Positions 45,038-56,373 of a stretch of DNA of 64,000 nt are shown piece after piece. Under the pieces are notes generated by a model. That model had not been told where the DNA came from and searched no databases. It saw only the letters and a program-made list of their open reading frames with translations. The number at the start of each line of letters is the position of its first letter. The first letter of the stretch is position 1. The DNA comes from Hyphomicrobiaceae bacterium. GTDB lineage: Bacteria > Pseudomonadota > Alphaproteobacteria > Rhizobiales > Hyphomicrobiaceae. A program made the position numbers and the translations under genes. The DNA lies in NCBI GenBank assembly GCA_008933705.1, contig WBUN01000007.1:61829-125828 (forward strand), in the 5' to 3' direction.

Positions 45038-46414
45038 ATGACGAACGCTGCTGAACCGATCCGCCCCGCCGAATTGGCGGGGCTGTTCGACCAGTATCTC
45101 AAGAGCCTGGCCGATGCGCGCGCGGCGCTGGCGGTATCAGGCGGCAGCGACAGCACGGCGCTGATGGTGCTGTGCGCCGACTGGCTCGGGCAGATCGGGG
45201 CACCGACGGCGGGCCTGACCGTGCTGACCGTCGACCACGGACTGCGCCCTCAATCGGCTGAGGAAGCGCGGTTGGTTGCGCATCGCGCGGCGGATCTGGG
45301 ATTTGCTCACGCGACCCTCGTCTGGGAGGGCGCCAAGCCGCAAACCGGGCTGCAGGCCGCGGCGCGCGCGGCGCGCTACCGCCTGATGGGTGCCTATGTG
45401 CACCATCACGGCCTTGGATGGTTGCTCACGGCGCACACCGCCGAGGATCAGGCCGAAACCGTGCTGATGCGGCTTGCGCGCGGAAGCGGGCTCGACGGCC
45501 TGGCCGGCATGTCGCAGACGACGGTGCTGGGAGCCCGCGGCGAGCAGCCGCTTCGGATCGTCCGGCCGCTGCTCAATGTCTCGAGGGCCCGTTTGCGCGC
45601 CACGCTGACCGAGCGTGGCATCCCCTGGGTCGAGGATCCCAGCAACTTGTCGCCGGCCTTCGAGCGCACACGCCTGCGCGCTGCCCGGGAGCACCTGGAT
45701 GCGCTGGGCCTGACCAGCGAGATGATCTGCCTGAGCGCGCGCCGGCTGCAGCGCGCACGCGCTGCCGTCGACGGGTGGGCGGCCTCCTTCGCCGATGCGG
45801 CGGCCGGCCATGTGCACGTCGATCCGTGCGGTTATCTTGCCATCGACGGTCCCGCCTTGCGTGCCCTGCCCGCAGAGATTGCCATACGCGTGCTCACCCG
45901 CGCCGTGGTTGCGGCGGGCGGCTCGGACGAGCCGGTCGCTCTCGCCAACGTCGAGACCATCGCGGGTCACCTGGGCTCCGGCTCCGGTTGCGGTGCCTGG
46001 ACCCTTTCCCGGGCCAAGATCACGGCCGGCCCCGAACACATCCTCATCGAGCGCGAGCCGGGACGGGAGGAACTGCCGCACCTGACCCTGGCTCCGGGCC
46101 GGTCGGCAGTCTGGGACGGCCGCTTCAAGGTGCACGCGGAGCCTGCCATGGAGGGGACTGTGGACGTGGGGCCGCTGGGCCCGGACGGCCTGAAGGAGCT
46201 CCGTGGGCTCGGTGCCGTTACATCGCCTGCGCCTGCCAGCACCCTGCGGGCGATGCCGGCCTTCCGCCGCGGGGGCGTGCTCGTGGCGGTGCCGAGCCTC
46301 AACTGGTTCGGCGCTCCGCGAGTGCGCGGCCGGCTTGCCGCCCACTTCCCGGCGCTCGGCTGGTACAACTCCGCGGCCGCCGCGGCCAGGGCGGATGAGC
46401 CTTTCGTGCCCTGA
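45038..46414 (+). CDS. tilS: tRNA(Ile)-lysidine synthase TilS
   Basis: A 458-residue N-type ATP pyrophosphatase that modifies C34 of the minor tRNA-Ile (CAU) to lysidine. The P-loop SGGSDSTALMVL is near residue 36. TVDHGLRPQSAEEARLV, LTAHTAEDQAETVLMRLARGSG and RPLLNVSRARLRATL follow, then IPWVEDPSNLSPAFERTRLR. The C-terminal region is variable. The gene order cpoB-tilS-ftsH is standard in alphaproteobacteria. Confidence 0.94.
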   Translation: MTNAAEPIRPAELAGLFDQYLKSLADARAALAVSGGSDSTALMVLCADWLGQIGAPTAGLTVLTVDHGLRPQSAEEARLVAHRAADLGFAHATLVWEGAKPQTGLQAAARAARYRLMGAYVHHHGLGWLLTAHTAEDQAETVLMRLARGSGLDGLAGMSQTTVLGARGEQPLRIVRPLLNVSRARLRATLTERGIPWVEDPSNLSPAFERTRLRAAREHLDALGLTSEMICLSARRLQRARAAVDGWAASFADAAAGHVHVDPCGYLAIDGPALRALPAEIAIRVLTRAVVAAGGSDEPVALANVETIAGHLGSGSGCGAWTLSRAKITAGPEHILIEREPGREELPHLTLAPGRSAVWDGRFKVHAEPAMEGTVDVGPLGPDGLKELRGLGAVTSPAPASTLRAMPAFRRGGVLVAVPSLNWFGAPRVRGRLAAHFPALGWYNSAAAAARADEPFVP

Positions 46415-46487
46415 ATTCGTTGCCCATTTAACCGTCCGCGCGGTGCTGCCGCAGCGGAAAGTCCAATAGGATCCAAGGGGCCGTGCG

Positions 46488-46517
46488 CTTGGCAAACTTC
46501 CTATACACTCCTATGTT
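46488..46517 (+). promoter_or_regulatory. RpoH (heat-shock)-type promoter of ftsH
   Basis: CTTG at 46488-46491, then 18 bases, then CCTATGTT at 46510-46517. This matches the alphaproteobacterial RpoH pattern CTTG-N17/18-CYTATNT. The same bases also read as TTGGCA-N17-TATGTT for the housekeeping sigma factor, so dual use is likely. It lies about 90 bp before the ftsH start. Confidence 0.65.
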
Positions 46518-46607
46518 AAACGCAGGCGCGGCAGAGGGCCGGCGCAACTTCCGCAAATACCCGGGATGGCGGCGGCATGGAGCATCCCAGGTCACGAAGG
46601 AACCTCA

Positions 46608-48542
<1,935 letters not shown>

Positions 48543-48569
48543 GGTCCAAGCCCCGTTCTCCCCTCGCGA

Positions 48570-48590
48570 CCCGCGGGCGATGCCCGCGGG
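48570..48590. repeat. GC-rich perfect hairpin downstream of ftsH
   Basis: CCCGCGGGC-GAT-GCCCGCGGG: 9-bp perfect stem, 3-base loop, 28 bp after the ftsH stop, without a T tract. It may end transcription in this GC-rich genome or protect the ftsH mRNA 3' end. Confidence 0.5.
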
Positions 48591-48786
48591 CAGTGCATGG
48601 GCGGGCGAGGTGCCTTCCTTTCGACTTTATTTGCACTTCTTGCTGGCGCCGCAGGCGTGCGCCCGCCGATACTCAAGACGTTGATTCTCCTGGAGTGGAT
48701 CACGGGAGCGATGCCCTGTTCGCAGCCGGTCAACGGGCTGCGCACTGGGCCGGCCGGGCACATGGGGCGCGCCGGCGGGGGCTGGA

Positions 48787-51700
48787 GTGGGGGCAAGCGG
48801 CTTCAAATCGCCAATGGAGCGAGGGAGCGGTGTGACGAGGACCGGGGGTCAAGGGGCGCAAAGGACGGCCGGAACCTCGGCCAATAGGCCCGGTTCGGCG
48901 CGCAAGCCCCGCACGGCCGCGCGGTTTCGCAGCGGCGCGCTGCCGTTCATCATCAAGATGGCGGCATCCATGGCTTTTGCTCTCGTTCTCGCCGTGGGCC
49001 TTCTCTATGTGCGGCTGCTGCAGGGACCGATCCCGCTCACGTTCCTGACCAGCCAGATCGAGCAGGGCATCAACAGCGAGTTCACCGGTGTCGGCGTACG
49101 CATCGAGGATGTCGGCGTCCGCTTGGCCGAAAGCGGCCACATCGAGTTCGAGCTGCGCAACGTGCGCGTTGCGGATGCGGCCGGCGCACCGCTGGCGTTC
49201 GCGCCCTCCGCCGCCGTCTCGCTCAGCCGCAGGGCTCTGCTCACCGGGCGCATTGCGCCTGAGAGCGTCGATCTCATCTCGCCGCGCCTGGTGCTGTTCT
49301 ACAGCGAGGATGGCACACTCTCCCTCAAGTTCTCCCCTCCCGGCGATCAAGCGGACAACGCGCATGACAAGCTGCCGCCCCTGCGCGGCTCCACCGACGC
49401 TGTGCCGAGCGATGCAGCCACCGCCGATGCGGCGTGGTCTCTGGGGCGCATCGACCTCATCAAGGTGCTGTCGGAAGCTTCCGCCCGCGCGCGCCGCCGC
49501 GAGCGGGCCAGCGCCTATCTGCGCGAGATCGGTCTCAAGTCGGCGACCGTCATCATCGACAACGGCACGCGCAAAAGCATCTGGCGCGTGCGTGATCTCG
49601 CCATCGACCTCGACCACAAGCGCAGCCGCAGCTCGATAGCGGGCCGGGCGAAGATCGAGTCGCTCACCGGTCCCTGGGAGATCAACTTCCGCACCATGGA
49701 GGCCGAGAGCACCAAGAAGCTGCAACTGGCGGTCTCCGTGCAGGGCCTGGTGCCGAAGGGCCTGGCGCGCACCTTGCCGCAGCTGGCGGGCCTGGAAAGC
49801 GTGGATGTGCCGATATGGGGCGAGGCGCAGATCGACCTGTCGAATACCGGCGAGATCCTCGGCGGCACCATCGGCATCGACGCCGCGCCCGGCAGGCTGT
49901 CGCTGCCCTGGCTGGCCAAGGCCCCCCTGCGCATCGACGGCGGGCACCTCGCCATGTCCTACAGCAGCGCCACGCGCCGCTTCGAGATCGCCCCCTCCGT
50001 GCTGGTTTGGGGAGACAGCCGCGTGCAGTTCACCGGCGCGGTGACCCACGTTGTGAGAGGGCCCGAGGGGCCCGGCTGGAATTTCGACTTGCGCTCCGCC
50101 GGCGGCTGGCTCGGCGCAGAGCCCCCGTTCCATCAGCGCCTCGTCATCGACGACTGGCTGGCGCGCGGCTTCCTGGCGCCCGAGCGCGGCCGCATCGTGC
50201 TCGATCAATTCACGGTGCGGGCAGGCGGCGCCGAGGTGTCGGCGCAAGGCGATGTCGCCGACATGGCGGGCGCCATGCGCGCGCGGCTCGACGGCAAGAT
50301 CGGGCCCATGCCGGCCGAGGTCTTCAAGGCGCTGTGGCCGAGTGCGCTCGCGCCCAAGACGCACGAGTGGGTCGCCAAGCATCTCGTGCGCGGCAGAATC
50401 CAGGGCGGCGCGTTCAAGCTCGCGTCGGGGGCGCCCGCCCAAGGCGCCGAGCCCGGTGCCGCCGACCGCGTGTCGCTGACGCTGGAGGGGTCGGACCTGG
50501 CGCTGGGGATCGCCGAGCGCCTTCCGGCCGTCGAGATCCCGCGTGCCCTGCTGCGGCTCGACGGCCAGCTGCTCGAGATCACGGCGCCGGAGGCTTCCAT
50601 GGGCACGCCCGACGGCCGGCGCATGGCTCTCAAGGGCAACTTCACCGTCGACATGAAGGAGCCCCTGCCGCGAACCGGCCACCTCTCCGTCAAGGGGCAG
50701 GGGCCGCTTTCGCTCGTGCTGGAGATGCTCGACCGCGAGGCCGTACACGTCCTGCAGGACAGTGGACTGACGGTTGCCAGCGTCGACGGCAAGGTCGATG
50801 CGCAGCTCACCTTGTCTATGCCGCTCGATCATGCGCTGCTGCCGCACGACGTCAAGGTCGAGGGCAAGGCGCGCATCATCGACGGGCGGGTCAAGCAGGC
50901 GATCGGCCCGCACGATATCCACGGCGCCAACATCGCCATCGACATGACCAGCACCGCCGTCGAGGCCAAGGGTGAGATGCTGGTCAACGGCGTGCTCGCC
51001 AAGGCGTCCTGGCAGCACGTGTTCGGCGCAGCTCCCGAGAAGCAGCCGCCGCTCCGGCTCACCGCCAGCCTCGACAACAGCGATCGCACGCAGCTCGGCA
51101 TGGACATCAACGATCTCGTTCAGGGCGAGGTCGGCATGGAGGTGGTGATATTCCGTGACGCGCGCAACGAGCGGCGCGTGCACGCGCGCGCCGATCTCGT
51201 CAACGCCGAGGTGATCCTGGAAAGCGTGGCGTGGCGCAAGCCGAGGGGACGGCCGAGCCTGTTCGAGTTCGACGTCGTCAAGGGCACCACGCACCCGACC
51301 GAGCTGCTCAACGTCAAGCTGGTGGGCGACAACGTGGCGGTCGAGGGGTGGATGGGCGTCGGCGCCGACCACAAGGTGAAGGAGTTCCGCTTCCCCAGCT
51401 TCTCGCTCAACGTCGTCGGCAGTCTCGAGGCGCGCGGCAAGCTGCGCCCCGACAACGTCTGGGAGGTGACGGCGAAGGGCGCCACCTACGACGGCCGCGA
51501 CGTGTTCCGTTCCTTCTTCGACGTCGCCCAGGTTCCCGATCCCGCCGCCAAGAACAAGCCCGGGCTCGATCTGCGTGCCGAGATCGACAACGTCATCGGC
51601 TTCTCCGATACGACGCTGCGTCAAGTCAGGCTGACCCTGCACAAACGCGCCAACCGGGTGGTCGGGCTCGATGTACGCGGCGTGCTGGAGGGCAACAAGG

Positions 51701-52515
51701 CGTTTGCGGCCGTCATCCGCAACGAGTCGGGCCAGCCGCGCCGCCTCCTTGCCGACGCCACCGACGCCGGCCAGCTCTTCAAGCTCGTCGGCTTCTATCC
51801 CAACGCCATCGGCGGGGCCATGAACCTCGAGGTCAACCTGGACGGCCAGGGGCCCGCCGAGCGAACAGGAACGCTGTGGGCGCGCAACTTCAGCGTTCTC
51901 GGCGACCCGGTGGTGAGCGAGGTGCTGCAGAATGCGGAGGGAGGCCAGCAGGGTGGCCAGCGCAAGGCCGTGGTGCGCGAGAAATTCGACTTCGAGCACA
52001 TGCGCATTCCCTTCTCGGTCGGTCACGGCCAGTTCGTCATGCACAGCGCCTACATCAATGGCCCTCTGGTCGGCGCAACCATGCGCGGCAAGGTCGATTT
52101 CAGGTCGCAGACGCTCAACGTCGGCGGCACGTACGTGCCGCTGTCCGGCCTCAACAGGGCGCTGGCGCCGATACCGCTGCTCGGTCCCCTGCTGACGGGA
52201 CCGCGCGGTGAAGGCGTGCTCGGGATAACGTTCGCCATTCAAGGCGCGATGGCCAACCCGCAGGTGATCGTCAACCCGCTGTCGCTGATCACGCCCGGCA
52301 TCTTCCGCGAGATCATGCAGATGACGCCGGAGGATCCGCGCGTGCTTCCTCGGGAGAGGGCGCCGCCCGCGCGGGGCGATTCAGGCGCCCGATCCTCCAG
52401 CTCTCCGGTTGCCGCGCCGCTGCCCAGCGCCTCGGCCGAGCCGCGCATGGCGCCGGACATCGCCGGCGGTTGGTCGGCCGAGACCAATCAGGGCGGGACG
52501 ACGAAGAAGAAGTGA
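48787..52515 (+). CDS. Large AsmA-like/YhdP-type (DUF3971) envelope protein
   Basis: A 1242-residue bitopic protein. A basic N-terminus precedes one TM helix (MAASMAFALVLAVGLLYVRLL, about residues 58-78). The remaining 1160 residues are beta-rich and periplasmic, starting PLTFLTSQIEQGINSEFTG with repeated AsmA/DUF3971-type segments. The C-terminal AsmA_2-like region (TMRGKVDFRSQTLNVGGTYV, LNRALAPIPLLGPLLTG, GEGVLGITFAIQGAMANPQV, VNPLSLITPGIFREI) is the best-conserved part. This repeating-beta-groove group (YhdP, TamB, AsmA) carries phospholipids between inner and outer membrane. The start is uncertain: GTG 48787 or ATG 48814. Confidence 0.85.
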   Translation: MGASGFKSPMERGSGVTRTGGQGAQRTAGTSANRPGSARKPRTAARFRSGALPFIIKMAASMAFALVLAVGLLYVRLLQGPIPLTFLTSQIEQGINSEFTGVGVRIEDVGVRLAESGHIEFELRNVRVADAAGAPLAFAPSAAVSLSRRALLTGRIAPESVDLISPRLVLFYSEDGTLSLKFSPPGDQADNAHDKLPPLRGSTDAVPSDAATADAAWSLGRIDLIKVLSEASARARRRERASAYLREIGLKSATVIIDNGTRKSIWRVRDLAIDLDHKRSRSSIAGRAKIESLTGPWEINFRTMEAESTKKLQLAVSVQGLVPKGLARTLPQLAGLESVDVPIWGEAQIDLSNTGEILGGTIGIDAAPGRLSLPWLAKAPLRIDGGHLAMSYSSATRRFEIAPSVLVWGDSRVQFTGAVTHVVRGPEGPGWNFDLRSAGGWLGAEPPFHQRLVIDDWLARGFLAPERGRIVLDQFTVRAGGAEVSAQGDVADMAGAMRARLDGKIGPMPAEVFKALWPSALAPKTHEWVAKHLVRGRIQGGAFKLASGAPAQGAEPGAADRVSLTLEGSDLALGIAERLPAVEIPRALLRLDGQLLEITAPEASMGTPDGRRMALKGNFTVDMKEPLPRTGHLSVKGQGPLSLVLEMLDREAVHVLQDSGLTVASVDGKVDAQLTLSMPLDHALLPHDVKVEGKARIIDGRVKQAIGPHDIHGANIAIDMTSTAVEAKGEMLVNGVLAKASWQHVFGAAPEKQPPLRLTASLDNSDRTQLGMDINDLVQGEVGMEVVIFRDARNERRVHARADLVNAEVILESVAWRKPRGRPSLFEFDVVKGTTHPTELLNVKLVGDNVAVEGWMGVGADHKVKEFRFPSFSLNVVGSLEARGKLRPDNVWEVTAKGATYDGRDVFRSFFDVAQVPDPAAKNKPGLDLRAEIDNVIGFSDTTLRQVRLTLHKRANRVVGLDVRGVLEGNKAFAAVIRNESGQPRRLLADATDAGQLFKLVGFYPNAIGGAMNLEVNLDGQGPAERTGTLWARNFSVLGDPVVSEVLQNAEGGQQGGQRKAVVREKFDFEHMRIPFSVGHGQFVMHSAYINGPLVGATMRGKVDFRSQTLNVGGTYVPLSGLNRALAPIPLLGPLLTGPRGEGVLGITFAIQGAMANPQVIVNPLSLITPGIFREIMQMTPEDPRVLPRERAPPARGDSGARSSSSPVAAPLPSASAEPRMAPDIAGGWSAETNQGGTTKKK

Positions 52516-52614
52516 CCGGCGTCCCGCTCGCGATGTTGTGACCGTTCCTCCAATGTTGAGCGCTCCGATCGGGGATAGGGTGCGGGCTCGACCATGCTTT
52601 CGAGGAGGATCATC

Positions 52615-53046
52615 ATGGCCGTCTTCACCAGGACCGCGAAGGCCGAGTGGCAGGGCACGGGCAAGGAGGGCAAAGGCACGCTGTCGACCCAGAGCGGCGT
52701 GCTCTCTGCTACGCCATACGGCTTCAACACGCGCTTCGGCGAGCAGAAGGGCACCAATCCCGAGGAGCTGATCGCCGCCGCTCACGCCGGGTGCTTCTCC
52801 ATGGCGCTCGCCTTCGCGCTCGTCGGCGCCGGCTTCACGCCGACCCGCATCGCCACGTCCGCTGCGGTGACCATCGAGTCCGACGGGCCGGGCTTCAGGA
52901 TCTCCAGGTCGGCGCTGAAGCTCGAGGCGACAGTACCCAACATCGACCGCGCGCAGTTCCAGAAGATTGCCGAGGGCGCCAAGGCCGGCTGCCCTGTCTC
53001 CAAGGCTCTCAACGCCGACATCACGCTCGACTGGACGCTGACCTAG
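52615..53046 (+). CDS. osmC: OsmC-family peroxiredoxin
   Basis: A 143-residue OsmC/Ohr-type thiol peroxidase. The two redox cysteines lie in AAAHAGCFSMALAFAL and AKAGCPVSKAL, and the N-terminal KAEWQGTGKEGKGTLSTQSG is the OsmC rather than the Ohr start. It reduces organic hydroperoxides. The ATG at 52615 follows CGAGGAGG. It is convergent with the MFS gene, with only 7 bp between the stops. Confidence 0.92.
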   Translation: MAVFTRTAKAEWQGTGKEGKGTLSTQSGVLSATPYGFNTRFGEQKGTNPEELIAAAHAGCFSMALAFALVGAGFTPTRIATSAAVTIESDGPGFRISRSALKLEATVPNIDRAQFQKIAEGAKAGCPVSKALNADITLDWTLT

Positions 53047-53053
53047 TCCAGAT

Positions 53054-54304
53054 TCATCGGCTGAGGCTGCGCATGAGGCCGCGCAGGGCCTCAGGGTGGG
53101 TATGCAGGCGCCAGCGGCCGATGAGGCCGGCAGCGATGATCAAGGCGCCGTTGAGAGTGAGCGTGGCCGTGAGACCGATGTGGTCGGCGAGCCAGCCCGA
53201 GAGCAGGCCGCCGATCGGCGCCGTGCCGGCAAACGACATGCTGTAGAGGCCGATGACGCGGCCGCGCCAGGCGTCCGGCACCGATTGCTGCAGCAGCGCG
53301 TTGGTGGCATTGACGGACACGAGCACGGCGGCGGCCATTGCCGCCAGCAGCAGCAGCGACAGCGGCAGCGTGCGCGACCAGGCAAAGCAGGCAAGCGCCA
53401 GGCCGACCGCAAGGGGGGCCGTCGTGATGAGGCGGAGCTGGTGGCCGTGGCCCGGCTGCAGCGACAGATAGGTGGCGGAGGCCAGCGCGCCGATGCCGGC
53501 CGCGCTCATGAGCATGCCGACGGTGGAGGACTGGCCGTCGAAGAAGTGCGCCACGATCGAGGGCATCAGCGGCACATAGGGCGTGGCGAACAGCCCGACC
53601 GCAACCAGCGTCGGCAGCAGGTAGCGCACGCCCGGAAAGGAGCTGAGCACGGCCAGGCTCTCGGCGAAGCCCTGCCGCGTCGCCGCCGCGGCGGCTGCAG
53701 GGGTCGTTCGCGGCAAACGCATGGCCAGCAGCGCGCCGATGATGGCGGCGTACGACACGGCATTGATGGCAAAGCACCAGGCCTCGGATACGTAGACGAG
53801 GAGAGCGCCGGCGATGGCGGGCCCCAGCATGCGGCCGACGTTGAACACCATGGCGCTGACGGCGACCGCGCTCGCCAGCAGCGCGCGCTCCTCGACGATG
53901 TCCTTGAACAGCGTCTGGCGCACGGGCATCTCGAAGGCGTTGGCGATGCCGATCAGCGTGGCGAGCGCCAGATAGACGGCAATGCTCGTCACGCCGGCAA
54001 AGCCCACGACGGCCAGCAAAACGGCGAGCGTGGCGAGGATGAGGTCGATCGCGACCAGCGTACGCAGGCGCGGCAGGCGGTCGGCGGCGAGCCCGCTCAG
54101 CGGCCCGAGCAGCAGAAAGAAGATGTTGAGCAGGAAGCCCGTGACGCCGAGCAGGAAGATCGAGCCGGTGAGGCGGTAGACGAGCCAGGCCAGGGCCACC
54201 TGCTGAATCCATCCGCCCGTCACGGAGATGGTGTGGCCGGCGACGTAGAGGCGGAAGCGCGGCTTGCTCAGCGCCGGGGGCAGCCACAAATGCCAGTCGG
54301 CCAC
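53054..54304 (-). CDS. MFS transporter (MFS_3 / EntS-like)
   Basis: A 416-residue major-facilitator protein with about 12 TM helices. The start KPRFRLYVAGHTISVTGGWI is typical of the EntS-like MFS_3 group. LGPLSGLAADRLPRLRTLVAID is the cytoplasmic loop 2-3 signature. FEMPVRQTLFKDIVEERALLASAVAVS and NATNALLQQSVPDAWRGRVIGLYSM are further group motifs. It probably exports a small molecule such as a siderophore or drug; the substrate is unknown. Confidence 0.88.
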   Translation of the reverse strand: MADWHLWLPPALSKPRFRLYVAGHTISVTGGWIQQVALAWLVYRLTGSIFLLGVTGFLLNIFFLLLGPLSGLAADRLPRLRTLVAIDLILATLAVLLAVVGFAGVTSIAVYLALATLIGIANAFEMPVRQTLFKDIVEERALLASAVAVSAMVFNVGRMLGPAIAGALLVYVSEAWCFAINAVSYAAIIGALLAMRLPRTTPAAAAAATRQGFAESLAVLSSFPGVRYLLPTLVAVGLFATPYVPLMPSIVAHFFDGQSSTVGMLMSAAGIGALASATYLSLQPGHGHQLRLITTAPLAVGLALACFAWSRTLPLSLLLLAAMAAAVLVSVNATNALLQQSVPDAWRGRVIGLYSMSFAGTAPIGGLLSGWLADHIGLTATLTLNGALIIAAGLIGRWRLHTHPEALRGLMRSLSR

Positions 54305-55110
54305 AGCGTGTCCTCCTCGCGCAACGGCCGGGCTCCGGCGGTCGGCCTGATGCGGCGAGCGAAGCTAGAGCGAGATCGTTCTTGAAGGAAGCGGTTCGCT
54401 TCCACGCTTCAGCCGCAGTAGTGCGGGGCCGCGCGGCGGCAAGCGTGCGGCGGCGGGGCGCGGTGGAGAACGGCCGATTTGGGTTGAACCGGAAATGCAC
54501 ACCCCACGCCGTCATCCGGGCCCGAGAGAAGAGGGGCGCCGGTCTGCCCGGCCGGCCACGCTTCAAGATCCCGGATTGCATCTCGATCGGGTGGTCTCTA
54601 GCCGTGCAGGACGGCCGCGAGCACGAGGGCCAGGGATACGCCTAGAGCCGAGAGGCCTCCCGCCACCGACATCAGCCACACCACCTCGCGGGCCTCATTT
54701 CGCAGTGTCTTCCACATCGCAGATACTCCTGACGCCGTCCGCGTTTACAGGGTTAGTCGCGCCGGCCGCGTTTCCGGTTCACAGGCGGGGGAAGGAATTC
54801 CTCGGGGAGGAGGGAGCCCCCCGGCCGCGGGGCCGGGGGCCGCGGCGCTCGGGCTGTCTGGGCATGCGAGCGCCGAGCATCGCATTCCGGGGCAGGGATG
54901 TGCTCACGTGCTTGCTCCATGGCGTGGGTTGATCCCACGGCGTGATCCTCAACCGCGCGCAAAGCCGCGGTCGAAGAAGCAAGCATGACGGGGAAGGAAC
55001 GCGGGCGCTGTTCCGGTCGGAACAGGGGCGAATTGGAAACCGGGCGCGCACACGCCACCGCTGTCGGGAATTGCGGGCGGCGCGGTCAATCCTCCGCCGT
55101 ATCGGCCGGA
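54305..55110. other. Long mostly non-coding gap between MFS gene and tRNA-Val
   Basis: About 800 bp with one plausible small gene (54598-54717, minus, listed separately). The rest shows only GC-driven open frames without family resemblance and a GC-rich inverted stretch near 54820-54845. No second RNA gene was recognised. Confidence 0.5.
54598..54717 (-). CDS. Small single-TM protein, 39 aa, hypothetical
   Basis: A 39-residue peptide: a charged start (WKTLRNEAREVVW) followed by a hydrophobic segment LSALGVSLALVLAAVLHG. A clear AGGAGT ribosome site lies 8 bases before the ATG. The layout (amphipathic start plus one TM helix at the C-terminus) is usual for small regulatory membrane proteins. 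No family is recognised. Confidence 0.45.
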   Translation of the reverse strand: MWKTLRNEAREVVWLMSVAGGLSALGVSLALVLAAVLHG

Positions 55111-55185
55111 TGGTGGGCAGTGTAGGGATCGAACCTACGACCCCACCCGTGTGAAGGGTGTGCTCTACCGCTGAGCTAACCGCCC
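55111..55185 (-). tRNA. tRNA-Val (anticodon CAC)
   Basis: The minus strand folds as a cloverleaf. Acceptor stem GGGCGGT pairs with ACTGCCC. The D arm is GCTC-AGCGGTA-GAGC. The anticodon arm CACCC-TTCACAC-GGGTG has CAC at positions 34-36. The T arm GTAGG-TTCGATC-CCTAC follows. ACCA is encoded at the 3' end. No integrase lies nearby, so it does not appear to be used as an attachment site. Confidence 0.95.
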
Positions 55186-55338
55186 GGTCCCGGACCGCAA
55201 GGGCCCGCCAATCGCGGCCTCTTATGCGAGCGCGCGGACGCTGCTGTCAAGGTGCGGGGGCGGCAACGGGGGTCAGGTCCCCGGCGTTGCGCGGAGTCTG
55301 GCGTTGCGGTCGCTGGACAGGGGTCTGGCCCAGTCCCT

Positions 55339-56358
55339 TCACCCAACCACGGGAAAGCGCCCTTCGACCGGGTAGGCGGGGTCGCTGTAGCCGGGCGTGG
55401 AGGGATGGCCCGGCGGCACGAGGCTATCGGCGAGGACCTCGTCCTGCGGCGTCCACGCATAGTCGAGAGCGCCGAGGTAGCTCGTCCACTGCTCGAAGGT
55501 GCGCGGGCCGGCAATGCTGGAGCAGACCGCCCCGTTGTTCAGCACCCAGGCCACCGCCCAGTGCACGAGGCTCGCACCGCGCGCCTCGGCATGCGCCTTG
55601 AGCCGCTCGGCGATGATGAGGCTCTCCGGGCGCCACTCCGTCTCCATCATGCGCTTGTCCTGCCGCGCCGCGCGGCTGCCGGGCTCGGCCGCCTGGTTGG
55701 CCTTGTACTTGCCGGTGAGCACGCCGCGGGCGACGGGGCTGTAGGGCACGACACCGAGCCCGAAGAAGCGCGCAGCCGGGAGCAGCTCGACCTCGGGCTC
55801 GCGGTTCATGAGGTTGTAGTAGGGCTGCAGCGCAGCGGGCGCCGGCACGCCAAGCGCGCGGCACAGGTGATGGATGTGGGGAATGTGCCAGGCGCGCACG
55901 TTGGAGAGGCCCCATTCGCGCACCTTGCCCTGGCGGATCAGGTCGCCGAAGGAGAGGACGACATGCTCCCAGGAGGCGCCGGGATCGAGCTTGTGCACGT
56001 AATAGAGATCGATGCGGTCGGTCTGCAGGCGGCGCAGGCTCGCTTCCGCCGACCGCATGATGTGCACGCGTGAAAGACCCTGCTCGTTGGGGCCGCGGCC
56101 CGTGATGCCCGCAACCTTGGTTGCGAGCACCCAGCGGTCGCGGCTGGCCTTGATGGCGCGGCCGACGATCTCCTCGGAGCGTTCGTCGGCGTAGACATTG
56201 GCGGTGTCGATGAAGTTGACGCCGGCGTCGAGCGCATGGTCGACGATGCGCCTGGCCTCGGCCTCCTCGGTGGCGCCGCCGAACATCATGGTGCCGAGGC
56301 TGATCTCCGACACCTGCGTTCCGCTCGCACCCAGCACGCGGTAGCGCATGGCGGCCAT
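55339..56358 (-). CDS. Aldo/keto reductase
   Basis: A 339-residue NADPH-dependent AKR of TIM-barrel fold. GVNFIDTANVYADERSEEIVG holds the catalytic Asp and Tyr, LATKV the catalytic Lys, and DLYYVHKLDPGASWE the His. WGLSNVRAWHI and PYNLMNREPEVELLP-like segments follow, and the cofactor end is CSSIAGPRTFEQW. It reduces aldehydes or ketones; the closest group is the YdhF/YajO-type general reductases, and the substrate is unknown. The start could also be three codons downstream. It is 15 bp downstream of the TusA-like gene and in the same operon. Confidence 0.92.
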   Translation of the reverse strand: MAAMRYRVLGASGTQVSEISLGTMMFGGATEEAEARRIVDHALDAGVNFIDTANVYADERSEEIVGRAIKASRDRWVLATKVAGITGRGPNEQGLSRVHIMRSAEASLRRLQTDRIDLYYVHKLDPGASWEHVVLSFGDLIRQGKVREWGLSNVRAWHIPHIHHLCRALGVPAPAALQPYYNLMNREPEVELLPAARFFGLGVVPYSPVARGVLTGKYKANQAAEPGSRAARQDKRMMETEWRPESLIIAERLKAHAEARGASLVHWAVAWVLNNGAVCSSIAGPRTFEQWTSYLGALDYAWTPQDEVLADSLVPPGHPSTPGYSDPAYPVEGRFPVVG

Positions 56359-56373
56359 GGCCCCGTTCTCCCC

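Noticed and set aside
48730..52242. An 1170-codon open frame antisense to the AsmA-like gene
   Set aside because: The forward frame has a TM anchor and AsmA_2-type segments; the reverse one is Arg/Leu/His-rich without motifs.
53096..54385. A 429-codon plus-strand frame across the MFS gene
   Set aside because: Charged, low-complexity composition typical of antisense to a membrane protein; MFS motifs are on the minus strand.
55111..55185. tRNA-Val as the attachment site of the island
   Set aside because: It lies about 18 kb inside high-GC core sequence, with no integrase or repeat of its 3' end seen near it.
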